Assembly: GCA_963555705.1 (NCBI GenBank)
Contig: OY743176.1
Coordinates: 37,122,497-37,186,496, forward strand
DNA length: 64,000 nucleotides
Direction of reading: 5' to 3'
Source of the DNA: Ligustrum vulgare
Taxonomy: Eukaryota > Streptophyta > Magnoliopsida > Lamiales > Oleaceae
In this document: one piece after another, positions 12,601-24,076 of the stretch
Layout of the letters: the number at the start of each line of letters is the position of its first letter
How positions within the stretch are numbered: the stretch's first letter is position 1
Made by a program: the position numbers and the translations under genes
The notes under the pieces: generated by a model
What the model was told of the DNA's origin: nothing
Seen by the model: only the letters and a program-made list of their open reading frames with translations
Database searches by the model: none

Positions 12601-13125
12601 TGCTCGTGGATGATATACTGAAAGAGAAAGAAAGGAAAAATAATTGAAGGAGTGGGTATAGCTATCACTTTCGGCTATAGGATGATGAGTGCAGATGGGT
12701 TGTAAAGTAGATGGACGGTTGATAAAAACGTGGGAGTGTTGGATTGTTTAGAAAATTATAGGATTAATTTAAGATAAATCACTACAAATTTGACTAATTT
12801 CGATCAAGAAACGTATTGAAAACAGATATATTTTGGACTGAAAATAATAAGTTTGAGAATAAATAAATGTTGAGATTTTGGACTAAAATAATTCAATACG
12901 GAAAATTGGAATCTAAAATGATTTTGAAAATAATACTATGAATAAAATAATATACTTTTAGAAATTCGAATATTAAATTTAAAATCGAACAAATTCGATA
13001 TTTCTTGACTTGGCTAGACGAATCCGTCGCGGCATTAATTTCAAAATAATAAATGAAATAGTAGCGATACAATTTTCTAAATATTAAAATAATTATTTAT
13101 TGCATAAAAATTCTGGATCGCTATA
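9615..13125 (-). mobile_element. Solo LTR of family A, copy 2, inverted
   Basis: On + it begins TGTAGCGCCCC and ends GGATCGCTATA; read on - it is TATAGCGATCC...GGGGCGCTACA. The TSD GAAAA is at 9610-9614 and 13126-13130. It is 3.5 kb, longer than copies 1 and 3, partly because of tandem growth at 10290-10770. It has no primer-binding site and no coding domain. Confidence 0.88.
10290..10770 (-). repeat. Tandem duplication (about 104 bp unit) within family-A copy 2
   Basis: The block CAGTAAGTTTTCATCATAAC ... TTACCGAACTTAGGTGG is repeated at about 10340 and 10444, with shorter partial copies up to 10770. Copies 1 and 3 carry one or two of these blocks. It is a second site of LTR-internal tandem growth. 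Confidence 0.7.
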
Positions 13126-13144
13126 GAAAATGAAAAATGCTTAC

Positions 13145-13211
13145 GGTCTTGAGCAACGATTCCATTTGCCACTCCTAATCCAATGAGTATAGGCAAGTTC
13201 TTGAAGTGTCT
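13145..13211 (-). CDS. Candidate internal exon encoding a hydrophobic segment
   Basis: On the minus strand, acceptor AAATTAG and donor ACC|GTAAGC bound 67 bp. Codons read RHFKN, then LPILIGLGVANGIVAQD, which looks like a membrane helix. The exon leaves a one-base overhang that is completed by the candidate exon at 9044-9084. The family-A solo LTR copy 2 would lie in the intron, with its TSD 15 bp past the donor. I do not recognise the family. Confidence 0.4.
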
Positions 13212-13779
13212 CTAATTTTTTTCCAACATATATTTTTCCTAGACATAATTGATAAAAACTCCACACGATAAATCCAGTTAAAAAGCACAGAAAAAGTTGC
13301 ACGACAGTAGGGTGGAGTTTATAGCATTTTTTTAAAAAGAAATTTCATCACAGTAATACTAGTTGAAAGCACATTCTATGCATTTTTTTAGGATTCACCA
13401 TCACCACTTTAGCCTACTTCACTTATCAAGTTGAGGCAAGTGCAATTAGAAAGTACAATTTTTTTCTCAAGCAATGATTCAGTGATAAGTGTATTTTATA
13501 CACTTATTTATCTGTCAAAATTAGGATATTATATTGTTTTTTGTGAATAAATTTTACTTCGTTTGTGTTTATTTTCATTATTTCAGATTTTTATCCCAAA
13601 GCCAAGAAAAATGAGGAATTGAATCAATTACACAACAATGTGATAATAATTGGTGCAAAATCATACAATTTGAAAGTTGGTGAAATTATTCAAGAATCAA
13701 AGTGGAGCTTAATAGAAGACATGCTAAGATTCAAGGACTAACTTGTCTTATGTTGAAGAATTGAGGCTAAAAGCATTAA

Positions 13780-14311
13780 GGCCCTGTTTGATTACACAAA
13801 ATTTTTCATGGAAAATGGAATATGTTTTCCAATTCCCACTTTTGGTTTGTTTGTTTGACAAAATTTTCCATGTAAAACTTTTTCCGCGGACCCCACTTTT
13901 TCTTCCATTTTCCTTGATTTGGTGGAAAAGATTTTCTTTGGGTTTTGGTGGAAAAATGTTTTCCATGATAGATGGAAAATGATTTTGGACACGTTTAATC
14001 AATTTTGTTGTTGTTAATTGACTTATTTTCTTTCCAAAAAATAACATTATCATCATCAAGTACAAATATATTTAAAAAGTAAAAAAAAAAAATTTTTTTG
14101 ATTAAAATAGCAAAAAATTACTTTATTTTTCATGAAAAATAATGTCAATCAAACAACAAAAGTTGGGAAATTCCCTACTTTTCCATCTAGAAAATTAAAC
14201 CAATCAAACACATTAAACTTCTAATTCTCAGTAATTCAATTATCTAGAATTCAATTCCCTGGAATTCATTTTCTTTTCACCCAAATTCCACCCTCGCTAT
14301 CAATCGGACCC
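13780..14311. mobile_element. Tourist-like MITE in the 5' LTR of X
   Basis: Ends GGCCCTGTTTGATTA and (inverted) GGGTCCGATTGATA form imperfect terminal inverted repeats. The 3-bp TAA is duplicated at 13777-13779 and 14312-14314. The 3' LTR of X lacks this 532-bp segment exactly, confirming an insertion. TIR sequence and TSD fit PIF/Harbinger-type MITEs. It encodes nothing. Confidence 0.85.
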
Positions 14312-15477
14312 TAATAGTGAATTAATGCAAATTGTAATCTAATTGAGCTTTATTGGATTATTATATGCATTGGACTCCTACTTTTAACAAAAGACTAGGC
14401 TCGGCTGGTTCTTATTATAAGAGATATATATACACAGCAACCTGGAAAAGGTTAAGCAGCAGTGAGTTTAGAGAGAGTAGCCGTGTGGTGGAGAAAAAAA
14501 AAAGGTGAGCCTTGGGTAGAAGCATCAGAGAGTGGTTAGCGGCTGGTAATATATTGGAGGCAGAATACAACCCATTACAAAAAGAGGCCGTAGAAGATAC
14601 ATATATAACATTGCTAAAGAGGGGAGAGCCATAAGACACAGAGAGGGCGCAGTCGAGGAGCAGCTAGGGGCGAGAGATATACATACATAGCGGCTGTGGG
14701 AGAATTGAGAGGAACAGCCAGCCGAGAGACAAAAAGAGAGAGACGTGTGTGGCTGAAACAAAAAAATAAAAAATAAAAAATAAAAAAAAATTGGAAGTAG
14801 TAGTGTGCTTTGGGGACTAATAGGATTGTGCGCCTGGTTGTGATTTGGGATTAGTAAAGTACTCGGCTGCATACAAGGGAGAGAAGCCTGGGCATTGACA
14901 ATAAAAGGAATTAATTAGGCAGCTTTGTGGTTTTAGAAGATATATATACGTACACAGGTTACGGTTGGTGCAATTGAAGGAATTAATTGGTTGTTTGTGC
15001 AATAGTGGAGCCAACAACGAGAAGACGGTGGTGCGGCTGGGCAATAAAAAATGAGCCGAGGCTGAATTTTTGGTGGTGCTAAGTGATGCCAATTTTTCAA
15101 CTTTCCAAAATTCGGGTTTTGTTTACATTATTTATTACTTTTTATTTGAAGAACATGAGTAGCTAAATTTTAAATCGGGATTAACGATATAGATTTAATG
15201 TTTTTAGTTTAATTTTGATTCTCAAGTTGGTGTTTTAATTTCATGTATTGATTTTATTATTGCGTTTAATGCTTGAGTTGCTTGATCACTGATAAGTGCT
15301 ATATTAACGTTTATTTTGTGCACTTATATCCTTGAATAAGCAATAATGTGATTCTATCTAAGTATTATTAATGCATTTTATATTTTATATTGTATATGAT
15401 CATAAAAGAGGAGAAAAGAAGAAAAAGGACCAAAATGTACAAAAAACTGAAGTTTGGGGACTTAGGCGCAAATAAAG

Positions 15478-15710
15478 TTACGGCCGTAAGGAAAACATGT
15501 CACGGCCGTAAGGTTGTTAACAGTGTTTAGAGAAATCAGCAGAAACACATTCACGACCTTAAACCATAATTAACGACCGTAACAAATAAAGGGTGAAAAT
15601 ATGCAAAGACACGATTACGGCCGTGAATGGATATGTCACGGCCGTAACCCCAATTTAAGGAAATAAGCAGAAACCGTGTTACGGCCGTAAAATAAATGTT
15701 ACGGCCGTAA
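15478..15710 (+). promoter_or_regulatory. Palindrome array TTACGGCCGTAA in the 5' LTR of Y
   Basis: About eight exact or near copies of the self-complementary 12-mer TTACGGCCGTAA occur, or its variant TCACGGCCGTAA. They lie in pairs and end about 86 bp before the TATA box at 15796. The position in U3 suggests a cis-regulatory role, which is inference. Confidence 0.6.
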
Positions 15711-15795
15711 CTGTCCAGTCAAAAATTTCCATAATTTATATCTTTCCATAATTTTGGGATTTCTTGATCCCAAAGCTAGGGCACGAAATTGAGGC

Positions 15796-15803
15796 TATAA
15801 AAA
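15796..15803 (+). promoter_or_regulatory. TATA box of the Y 5' LTR
   Basis: TATAAAAA lies in a local context of GAGGC-TATA-GAGAATT, conserved in the 3' LTR near 47667. Transcription would start about 30 bp downstream. Confidence 0.6.
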
Positions 15804-16738
15804 GAGAATTCTAGAACAGAAAAAGAGAGAATTTTATTTTTTTTGAAAGAGGCGCGGCTTGCTTGAAGAATTGGAAGGAAATTAAGCAATTCGAGAAGGT
15901 GAATCAAGAAAGAAAATTCTAGAATTCTTTATGACTATACTCGGCTAAGCTTCCATACCTAGTTCGTAGGGGAAGTTGTATTTCATATTAATTTGTTATT
16001 GCTTTTCCAAACTAGTAACGTAGTTCTAAATTCTTTACTTTGATTTGTTAGATTCTTATGCGTTTTCGATTTAATCAATGCAATTCTTTTTTTGATTAAG
16101 GTCTTATCATTTAATTTGTTGTATTGAGATTTGCTATTTTGAATGATTGGATCCGTAAACGTCTTTTTATTCAAATCATAGTAGCAATTGGAAATTTAAT
16201 ATTTTCATAAGGAATTCCAACTTAGGTTAATTGTCACGAGCTTGTGTGATTGATAATCTAATTCATCCTAATTCTTCTCAACCAATATATAGTTGTTGTC
16301 TTAAATCCACAGAGCTTGTTTTAGGTTATTCAATGAATAATGTTTGATTAGAGAGCTTATTCTAATTAAATTCAATTAAGGGAGAATAGGAATAGTTAGA
16401 GCTTATTAACTATTTAAGGGTGATAAATCAAAAAGGGAAATTGAACACGCGTTACTTGGAAAGTGATAACATTGCGATAGAATACAACTGAACCTGAGAA
16501 CTAGGGTTTGCAAATAATTGACTTATATTTCATCTAATTTACGTTTTCATTTTATTTTCACATTATTTACAATACTTGAACTCGAAAACCCCCCATCTAT
16601 TCTAATTGACAAAGCACTACTTCAGTTCCCGTTCCTCGTGGGATCGACTCTTACTTCCGCTATTACAATCAAACCAGATAATTTATGAGTAAGATATTTA
16701 TTTATTATTTTGGTGCATTGCGACAAGCATTAAATTTT

Positions 16739-16756
16739 TGACGCCGTTGCCGGGGA
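16739..16756 (+). promoter_or_regulatory. Primer-binding site of Y (tRNA-Asp type)
   Basis: TGACGCCGTTGCCGGGGA starts 6 bp after the 5' LTR. It resembles the tRNA-Asp primer-binding site typical of Athila elements. Confidence 0.75.
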
Positions 16757-16879
16757 TCGGTCAACCAATTTAGTTGTTTAGTTAATTAGAATTTTATTTT
16801 TTCTGCATTTTATTTTATTAATTTTATTTTCACTTTATTTCTATAATTTTTCGAAAAAAAAAATTCATATAATAATTAT

Positions 16880-18816
16880 TTGTGCTTCTTTGCTTATATG
16901 CTTAAAACTCGGTCAACTAATTGTGAAATTTTTGATCTTGACTCAGAAATTGAGAGAACTTTTCGACAGCAAAGGAGAGCAGCACGACAAATGGCAGCTA
17001 ATAACAGGACTCTTAAACAACTGGCTACTCTCGATGTAGCTCAGCAGCCCTTATGTATTACGTTTCCAACGGTGGAAGAAGGAAAAACCTTCGAGCTTAA
17101 ATCTGGACGCATCCACCTATTACCAACTTTTCGAGGGAACCCCGGCGAAGATTCGTATAGGCACCTAAAGGAGTTCCATGTGGTTTACGACAGTATGAGG
17201 CCCACGGACATTACCGAGGAACAAATAAAAATGAGAGCCTTCCCGTTCTCATTGAAGGATGTCGTCACCGACTGGCTCTATTGTCTACCATCGGGGACAA
17301 TTACTACTTGGAGCGACATGAAAAGGCTCTTATTGGAAAAATACTTTCCTGCATCGAGTGCTAGTACCATCCGAAAAGAGATATGTGGGGTGCGCCAGAA
17401 CAACAATGAAACATTATATGAATATTGGAAGTGTTTCAAAAAGCTCATCTCCAGCTGCCCCCATCATCAGATTAGCGAGCAACTTTGGTGCAATACTTCT
17501 ACGAAGGTCTAGCACCAATGGACAGAAGTATGATAGACGCCGCAAGCGGAGGTGCGCTAATGGACAAGACACCGGAGCAAGTACGGGCTTTAATATCTAA
17601 CATGGCGGAAAATACTCAGCAATTCAACTCGAGTAGGGATTCCCAAGTCCGTCGAGTAAACGAGGTAAGTAGTTCTAATATTGAAGGTCAATTATATGAA
17701 CTGACGAATCTTGTTAAGCAACTTGTTGTAGGGAATTCGAAACAAGCCAAGGCCTGTGGAATCTGTTCGAACTTTGGACATCCAACGGATACCTGTCCGG
17801 TATTGCAAGAAGAAAACAATGAACATGTAAATGCTGCTGGAGGCTTCCCTTTCCAAAGGCAACAATACAACCCATATTCGAACACGTACAACCCCGGGTG
17901 GAGAGATCACCCCAACTTAAATTACGGAAATAACAAACCCCCGGGTTTTACTTCAAACAAGCCACAAGGACAATTCCAGCAGCAAGGGACTTTCCAACCA
18001 CAGGGACAATATCAACAAAAACCTCAAAATTCAGGTATGTCTCTTGAGGATATGGTTAAGATGTTGGCAACTAACATAATGCAATTCCAACAGGATACCA
18101 AGTCCAACATTCACAACCTGGAAAATCAAATGAGCCAAATGGCCACCGCCATAAATAGATTGGAGGCACAATCTGGAGGGAAGCTACCATCACAGCCCGA
18201 GGTGAATCCCAAAAACGTGAGCGCCATAACTCTCCGGAGTGGAAAGGAAATTGAGGGTCCGCAATTGGAACCGGCTGCACCTGAAATGGAGGGAGATGAA
18301 AATGAAGGAGTCGGGAAGAGAAACAACGCTCAGCAGAACCCTCAGGTAAAAACTGACTCCCATTTAAATGTCAAACTAACACCTCCACCTTTTCCTAGCA
18401 GGTTAGCAAAGACGAACAAAGAGAGCAAGGAAAAGGAGATGTTGGAGATGTTTAGAAAGGTTGAAATCAATATCTCGCTATTGGAGGCCATCAAGCAAGT
18501 CCCCCGGTATGCAAAATTTTTAAAGGATTTATGCACTAGCAAACGTAAACTGGTGGGAAACGAGAAGGTAAGAATGGGGGAAAGCGTTTCAGCCTTATTC
18601 CAAAGGAAATTGCCTCCGAAGGGTAAGGATCCCGGTATGTTCACTGTGCGATGTCAAATAGGTAACACCAAGGTAAATCATGCACTAATAGACTTAGGAG
18701 CATCCATTAACGTAATGCCTAGATCCACTTACATTGCATTAAATCTTACCAAAATGACTAAAACAAATGTTATCATCCAACTAGCCGACCGTTCCATGCA
18801 TATCCAGACGGGGTAG
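16880..18816 (+). pseudogene. Y gag with zinc knuckle, running into protease (frameshifted)
   Basis: The first 210-codon stretch (16880-17512) is a Retrotrans_gag-type capsid region with DWLYCLPSGTITTWSDMKRL. The frame then shifts near 17485 and stays open to 18816. The second part has a CCHC knuckle, CGICSNFGHPTDTC (about 17755-17797), a Q-rich linker, and an aspartic protease site reading ALIDLGASINVMP (about 18680-18720). Ser in the usual DSGA is replaced by Leu. Another shift near 18815 separates the rest of the protease (to about 18990, with LLGRPFLWT). The product would have packaged and matured the element particle. Confidence 0.85.
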
Positions 18817-18991
18817 TTGAAGACGTTTTAGTGCAAGTAGGGGGATTGGTTTTTCCAGCAGACTTTTACATACTAGATATGAATGATGATCACTCCCCTA
18901 ATTCTACCCCCATATTGTTAGGAAGACCATTCTTGTGGACCTCCCAAACCATAATTGATGTAAGAAAAGGGGGTGTTAACCATGGAATTCA

Positions 18992-20551
18992 ATGGGGGAG
19001 GTAGTGCAATTTAATATCTACGATGCAATGAAACACCCAAATGATGTATGTGCTGCTTATTCTATTAATGACATTACTCCTGCTGTGCAGAAAATTCTCA
19101 AGTTAAATTGTAGGGACGAGCTAGAAACAGCTATCGTGGAGTCGCTAAGGCAAGATGATGACAGCGACATGTGTATAAGCAAGGAATTACAGGATGGAAT
19201 TACTGCACTTAATTCACTGGGACCCGCACCACGCGGGTATGCCGTAAAAACAATTCAACTGACAGATTATCCTAACAAATTGCTACCCTCTATCTTGCAG
19301 GCCCCAGTGTTGGAAATGAAATCTCTACCCGCCCATCTGAAATATGTATTTCTTGGTGATGAAGAATCGCTTCCCGTAATTGTTTCATCCAACCTCACCA
19401 AATTAGAAGAAGACAAACTGGTTCGGGTCCTTCGGGAGCACAAGGAAGCGATTGGTTGGACCATAACTCCAGAAGATTAGGAGAAAACCACTTTTACTTG
19501 TCCATTTGGCACGTTTGCATATAGACGCATGCCCTTCGGTTTGTGTAATGCTCCTGCAACATTCCAACGTTGTATGATGAGCATTTTTTTTCTGAATACA
19601 TAAGGCAAATTATGGAGGTGTTTATGGACGATTTTAGTGTGTGGGGGTGATTCATTTGATGCATGCTTGGATAATCTATCATTAATTTTGAAACGTTGTA
19701 TTGACACTAACTTAGTCCTAAATTGGGAAAAATGTCATTTTATGGTAGATAAGGGAATTGTGTTAGGTCATGTAGTGTCGGAAAAGGGAATAGAAGTTGA
19801 TAAGGCTAAGGTGGACATCATATCTGCATTACCTTACCCCGCCAATGTGCGGGATATACGATCTTTTCTTGGGCATGCAGGATTCTATCACAGGTTCATC
19901 AAGAACTTTTCCAAAATTGCATCACCACTGTGCAATTTGTTGCAAAATGATGTCCCATTCAAATTCACCGAGCTATACAAAAAGGCCTTTGACCACCTAA
20001 AGGGGTGGTTGACTACACCCCCGATCATTCAACCGCCGAACTGGGATCTTCCATTCGAAATAATGTGTGATGCCAGTGACTATGCAATGGGAGCAGTTCT
20101 AGGACAACGGGTTGGGAGAGCTGCCCATGTGATTTACTATGCCTCCCGAACCCTGAATCAGGCCCAAGCCAACTATACCACCACTGAAAAGGAACTTCTA
20201 TCTGTGGTATTTGCTTTAGAAAAATTTCGTCCTTATTTATTGGGTTCTAAAGTGATTATTTTTACAGATCATGCAGCTTTACGACACTTGTTTGTAAAAA
20301 AAGATGCGAAGCCTAGAATCATCTGCTGGATACTTTTATTACAAGAATTTGACTTGGAAATCAAAGATAAGGCGGGGTCCGAAAATGTAGTTGCCGACCA
20401 TCTTAGCCGGGTAGTGAAACCCGAGGACGACCTACCTCTGCGTGAAACCTTCCCAGATGAGGGTTTATTTGCCATCGAAGCAAATCCCCCATGGTATGCT
20501 GATTTGGTAAATTACATGACTGCTAAACTAATTCCTACTGATTTTTCGTAG
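18992..20551 (+). pseudogene. Y reverse transcriptase and RNase H remnant with internal deletion
   Basis: The protease-RT linker (18992-19480) ends in EAIGWTITPED and a TAG. It is followed at once by [21 protein letters not shown]. In this family these two motifs are normally well over 100 residues apart, so the RT fingers and the first catalytic Asp are deleted. The active-site box reads VFMDDFSV near 19620, followed by a frameshift. RNase H follows with [15 protein letters not shown] and [10 protein letters not shown] (about 20060-20290). The gene is not functional. Confidence 0.85.
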
Positions 20552-20647
20552 GCACAAAAGCATAAGATGAGAAGCGATGCTAAATATTACATTTAGGATG
20601 ACCCGTACCTGTGGAAGAGATCCCCCGACCAAATCATTAGAAGGTGC

Positions 20648-21757
20648 GTGCCGGAATCAGAACATCAATCAATCCTCACCTTTTGCCATTCATACGCATG
20701 TGGTGGACATTTTGGACCTAGAAGGACGGCACAAAAAGTATTGGAAAACGGGTTCTTTTGGCCGACCCTTTTCAAGGATGCATACATTTTTTTTAAGTCT
20801 TGCGATAATTGCCAGAGAACAGGTAACTTATTCCAACGAGATCAAATGCCTCAAAACCCCATTATTGTATGTGAGATTTTTGACGTTTGGGGCATTGATT
20901 TCATGGGGCCCTTTCCCCCATCGTTTGGTTGTATTTACATTCTTTTAGCTGTCGATTATGTTTCAAAATGGGTGGAGGCAAAGGCCACCCGTACTAATGA
21001 CGCTAAAGTGGTTACAGATTTTGTAAAGGCTGTCATTTTTAGCAGGTTTGGAATACCCCGAGCTATGATCAGTGACAGAGGGACGCACTTTTGTAACCGA
21101 ACCATTGAAGCCTTGTTACGGAAATATGGAGTGATGCACCGGGTATCAACTGCGTATCACCCCCAAACTAGCGGACAGGCAAAAATCTCCAATATGGAAG
21201 TGAAGTCCATTCTAGAGAAAACAATTCGACTCGATGATGCTTTATGGGCCTACAGAACCGCTTACAAAACACCAATTGGTATGTCTCCATACCGATTGGT
21301 ATTTGGAAAACCATGCCACCTACCGGTGGAACTCGAGCATAAAGCTTATTGGGCCATCAAGCAATGCAATATGGATTGGGGAGCAGTGGGGGATCATAGG
21401 AAGCTCCAATTGCAGGAATTAGATGAAATATGGAATGAGGCTTACGAGAATGCAATGGTCTATAAAAATTGAACTAAAGCTTTCCACGATCAACGCATTT
21501 CTCAAAAGAATTTCTGTGAGGGCCAGAAAGTGTTACTGTTTCAATCCCGGCTCAAATTACACCCAGGTAAGCTTCGTTCTCGTTGGGTTGGTCCTTTTGT
21601 TGTTACTAATGTCTCCCCGCATGGTGCAGTCGATATTAGGAGCTTGCGTACAGATAAACAGTTCAAGGTCAATGGGCACCGTCTCAAGCCGTATTATGAG
21701 GGATTCCAACCTGAAAACTTGGAGGTGGCACGGACTCAGTCGAGCCAACGACAGTAA
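20648..21757 (+). pseudogene. Y integrase remnant
   Basis: The zinc-binding HHCC region is seen as H..H with CDNCQRTG (20655-20835). The core has [14 protein letters not shown], then SDRGTHFCN (about 21070) and the glutamate helix after [15 protein letters not shown] (about 21150-21210). A TGA at 21470-21472 interrupts it. The C-terminal domain resumes in the same frame up to 21757 with [10 protein letters not shown]. It would insert element cDNA into host DNA. It ends 12 bp before the conserved hairpin at 21770. Confidence 0.85.
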
Positions 21758-21769
21758 ACAGCGGCGCTG

Positions 21770-21787
21770 CTCGGGAGGCAACCCGAG
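21770..21787 (+). ncRNA. Conserved RNA hairpin after pol of Y
   Basis: CTCGGG-AGGCAA-CCCGAG forms a 6-bp stem with a 6-nt loop, 12 bp after the pol stop. The equivalent site in X (50995-51012) has the same loop and three inner pairs, but two outer pairs changed in a compensated way. This supports RNA structure rather than DNA chance. Confidence 0.55.
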
Positions 21788-21906
21788 AGGGAAGTTTCTT
21801 CATCCCTTCAACTCTTTATTTTCGTATGTTCATTTTATTTCATTTCGTCATTTCATTCAACTACCAAAAAAAAAAAATAAAAAAAAAAAAATTTCAGGGG
21901 CAGTCT

Positions 21907-22078
21907 TTCGGCCGTAAGACATAAATTTACGGCCGTAATCCTTTTTTTTTCATTTTTTTTCCGAAGCCAGATTACGGCCGTAATAGGATTCTCTACGGCC
22001 GTAATTACTTTTTTTTTTTTTTTTCATTTTTTCAGAGGCCAGATTACGACCGTAATAGGATTCTTTACGGCAGTAATT
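21907..22078 (+). promoter_or_regulatory. Internal palindrome array of Y, upstream of the spliced accessory ORF
   Basis: Six copies or near copies of TTACGGCCGTAA lie here, separated by poly-T tracts and two copies of a short direct repeat (AGCCAGATTACG.CCGTAATAG). The array sits between pol and a splice donor leading to the accessory ORF. A pyrimidine-rich, leader-like stretch follows (22110-22260). It may be an internal promoter, by analogy with the LTR arrays. Confidence 0.45.
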
Positions 22079-22273
22079 TCGAAATTTCAAATTTTTTTTA
22101 AAGAAACAACACCCCCGTAACCCTCGCATAACCCCCATTTCTCTCCCAATTCTTCATAATCTCCCACATTTCTCTTCCTACCATTTTTCGTTCCCGTCCA
22201 TTGTTTCCACGAGCAATATTTCACATCATCCCTCACCTCCCTCTCTACATTTCATCTTCACCAAGCTTACGAG

Positions 22274-22874
22274 GTATGTATTTTAATTTTTGTTTTTGTT
22301 TTGTTTTTTTCCTTCTCTTTTGGCGCTTGTTATAGTCTTTGGTCTTTGGTCTTTGGTCATAGGTTTCTTGTTTCTTTTCTTCTCTATTGATAACTTGTGC
22401 CTTGCTCGGATGTTTTTGTTTATATGGTCATGTTTTATGGATCATCTATCTCAACCACAACTCTTCTTATCCATTGCATGCCACCTGTTTGTCAAAATGT
22501 TTCAATGACAATGAACTCGCTAATTTCACTCCTTGTTGCCTTGATGTCCTTCTGGGGTTATTGTGATCTTATAGCCACCATAATAAGGGTTCAATTGAGG
22601 GCGACTATGATACATGGGATTGATGTTTAGTCCTAATACTGATTGTCACGTGGTTTTGGCGAGCATCGCATAAGCCTTGCATTCGACGTGTGTCATCTAG
22701 GTATACATGATTAGGATCTGGCTCTTGCGCCTATTTTTATGTGTGCCCCTGCTACTTATTCGGTTGATTGCACATTTTATTGCATGTTTTTCCTTTTCCC
22801 ATGCCCAATGCACATGTTCATTGTGCTCTTCATGCTGCTTTGATTCTCGACTAATTCCCTCGCTTCTTTTACAG
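22274..22874 (+). other. Probable intron ahead of the Y accessory ORF
   Basis: The donor GAG|GTATGT is at 22273/22274. The acceptor CTTTTACAG at 22874 has a pyrimidine tract and a branch-like CTAAT about 25 bp upstream. The accessory ORF starts 8 bp after the acceptor. Splicing would bring it close to a 5' leader exon. Confidence 0.5.
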
Positions 22875-22882
22875 GATTTTCC

Positions 22883-23962
22883 ATGACCCCACCGACTAAG
22901 AAAGGGAAGCAAGTGGCGGGGGAGCCCTCGTCTGAGCCCCGCCAGGAGAAGAGTCAATCTAAATTGTGCATTAAGGAACGACTCTTCCTCTCGGAGGACT
23001 TTCAGGAATGGAGGAGCGCTGACACCATCATTGCCCCGCGACAGTTTTGGGCCCGCTTCGTTTAATTCGGTTGGGTAAAATTCACGAGCGACCTACCTTT
23101 TGGGAACCCCCCGCTGGTGTACAAATTCTACACCCAGTTCAACAAAGAAATTGGTGACGAGGGATCACTTGACTATCACCACACCAGAGTAGCGGGGAAA
23201 ATAATCAAATTTGATAAGGAGGTGGTGGAACACCACTTGGGGTTAAATAGCACTGGGGCTGTCCCCATGGCATCAAATGCAGGTGTTTTCTTTCCGGACC
23301 ATGAGGTGCTCCGTTGTGCTTTGAAGCCTGAACTCCATGACTCCCTGAATGTCATTCTTCCGCACTACAAGAATCAGGATCTACAGAGGGGCGCCTGGTA
23401 CCTGCATTAGTGGGGGTCGGGGAGCCTATTCCCATCCACTAGCCTCACTACGGTGTCTATTCGCTGCCTCCGGGTCTACTATGCCATCACCATGGGAATC
23501 AAATTTGACTTGGGTCAGCATATCTACGACACTATCTCCACCTATGCCAGCTTGATGCCACAGAAGCATGGCATGCGCCCTTGTTTAATTACCGCCTTAT
23601 GCCGGGCTCAAAGAGTTCCCGCTGCAGTAAGTGACGACACTTTGGGGCATGGGAATCGCCTAACGAAGGCGAGTTTGGAAAATGCTCGCAGGAAGATCAT
23701 CGCAAAGAGAGGTCTTGGGGATGATGAGTCATGGGAATCCGATGATGATCAAGGCACCGAGGAGCCTGCAGCACGGGAAGTGCCACAACAGCCCACCGCT
23801 CCTACCCCTTTTGAGCTGCAGATGCTAGAAATGATGCAAGCCTTCCAAACCCAGCTGAATGCTATGCAAGAAGATCAGCAGCTTCTACTGGAAGAGCAGA
23901 GAGCCATTCGGGAGGAGATTCGACAATTGCAGAGAGCTCGAGACGATCAACCTCCACATTAG
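22883..23962 (+). pseudogene. Y accessory ORF (putative plant transposon protein domain)
   Basis: It starts at the ATG of MTPPTKKGKQVAG just after the intron. It is open in pieces: 22883-23065, 23117-23410 and 23453-23962. A TAA at 23063 and a TAG at 23408-23410 break it. The middle part (VYKFYTQFNKEIGDEGS, VVEHHLGL) resembles the 'putative plant transposon protein' domain often found in the 3' ORF of Athila-like elements. The C-terminus is a Glu/Gln-rich coiled coil. Its function is not known; it occupies the env-like ORF position. B1 inserted 12 bp after its stop. Confidence 0.6.
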
Positions 23963-24076
23963 ACCGAGGGAGTTTGATGAGTACCTGAGTGACCCTACGA
24001 GTAAGGACCCGTTGCATGTACCAGTGAGTCTTTACCGGCTACCGTTTGGACCGGACTAGCTACTGACTTCTTGGGC

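Larger units (their letters stand above)
15290..16732 (+). repeat. 5' LTR of element Y
   Basis: It runs from TGATAAGTGC to GACAAGCATTA (the final CA has mutated to TA). It carries a palindrome array (15478-15710) and a TATA box TATAAAAA at 15796-15803. Compared with the 3' LTR it retains about 70 bp near 16535-16610 that the 3' copy has lost between two CTAATT repeats. Confidence 0.9.

Noticed and set aside
14415..15092. Overlapping minus-strand ORFs in the X 5' LTR, repeated at 53466-54094
   Set aside because: They are antisense readings of an LTR leader present in both LTRs. The repeat explains their conservation; no protein-like pattern is seen.
15478..15710. Palindrome arrays considered as a CRISPR-like array
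   Set aside because: The repeat is a 12-bp palindrome with irregular spacing, embedded in plant LTRs. There are no cas genes and no spacer logic.
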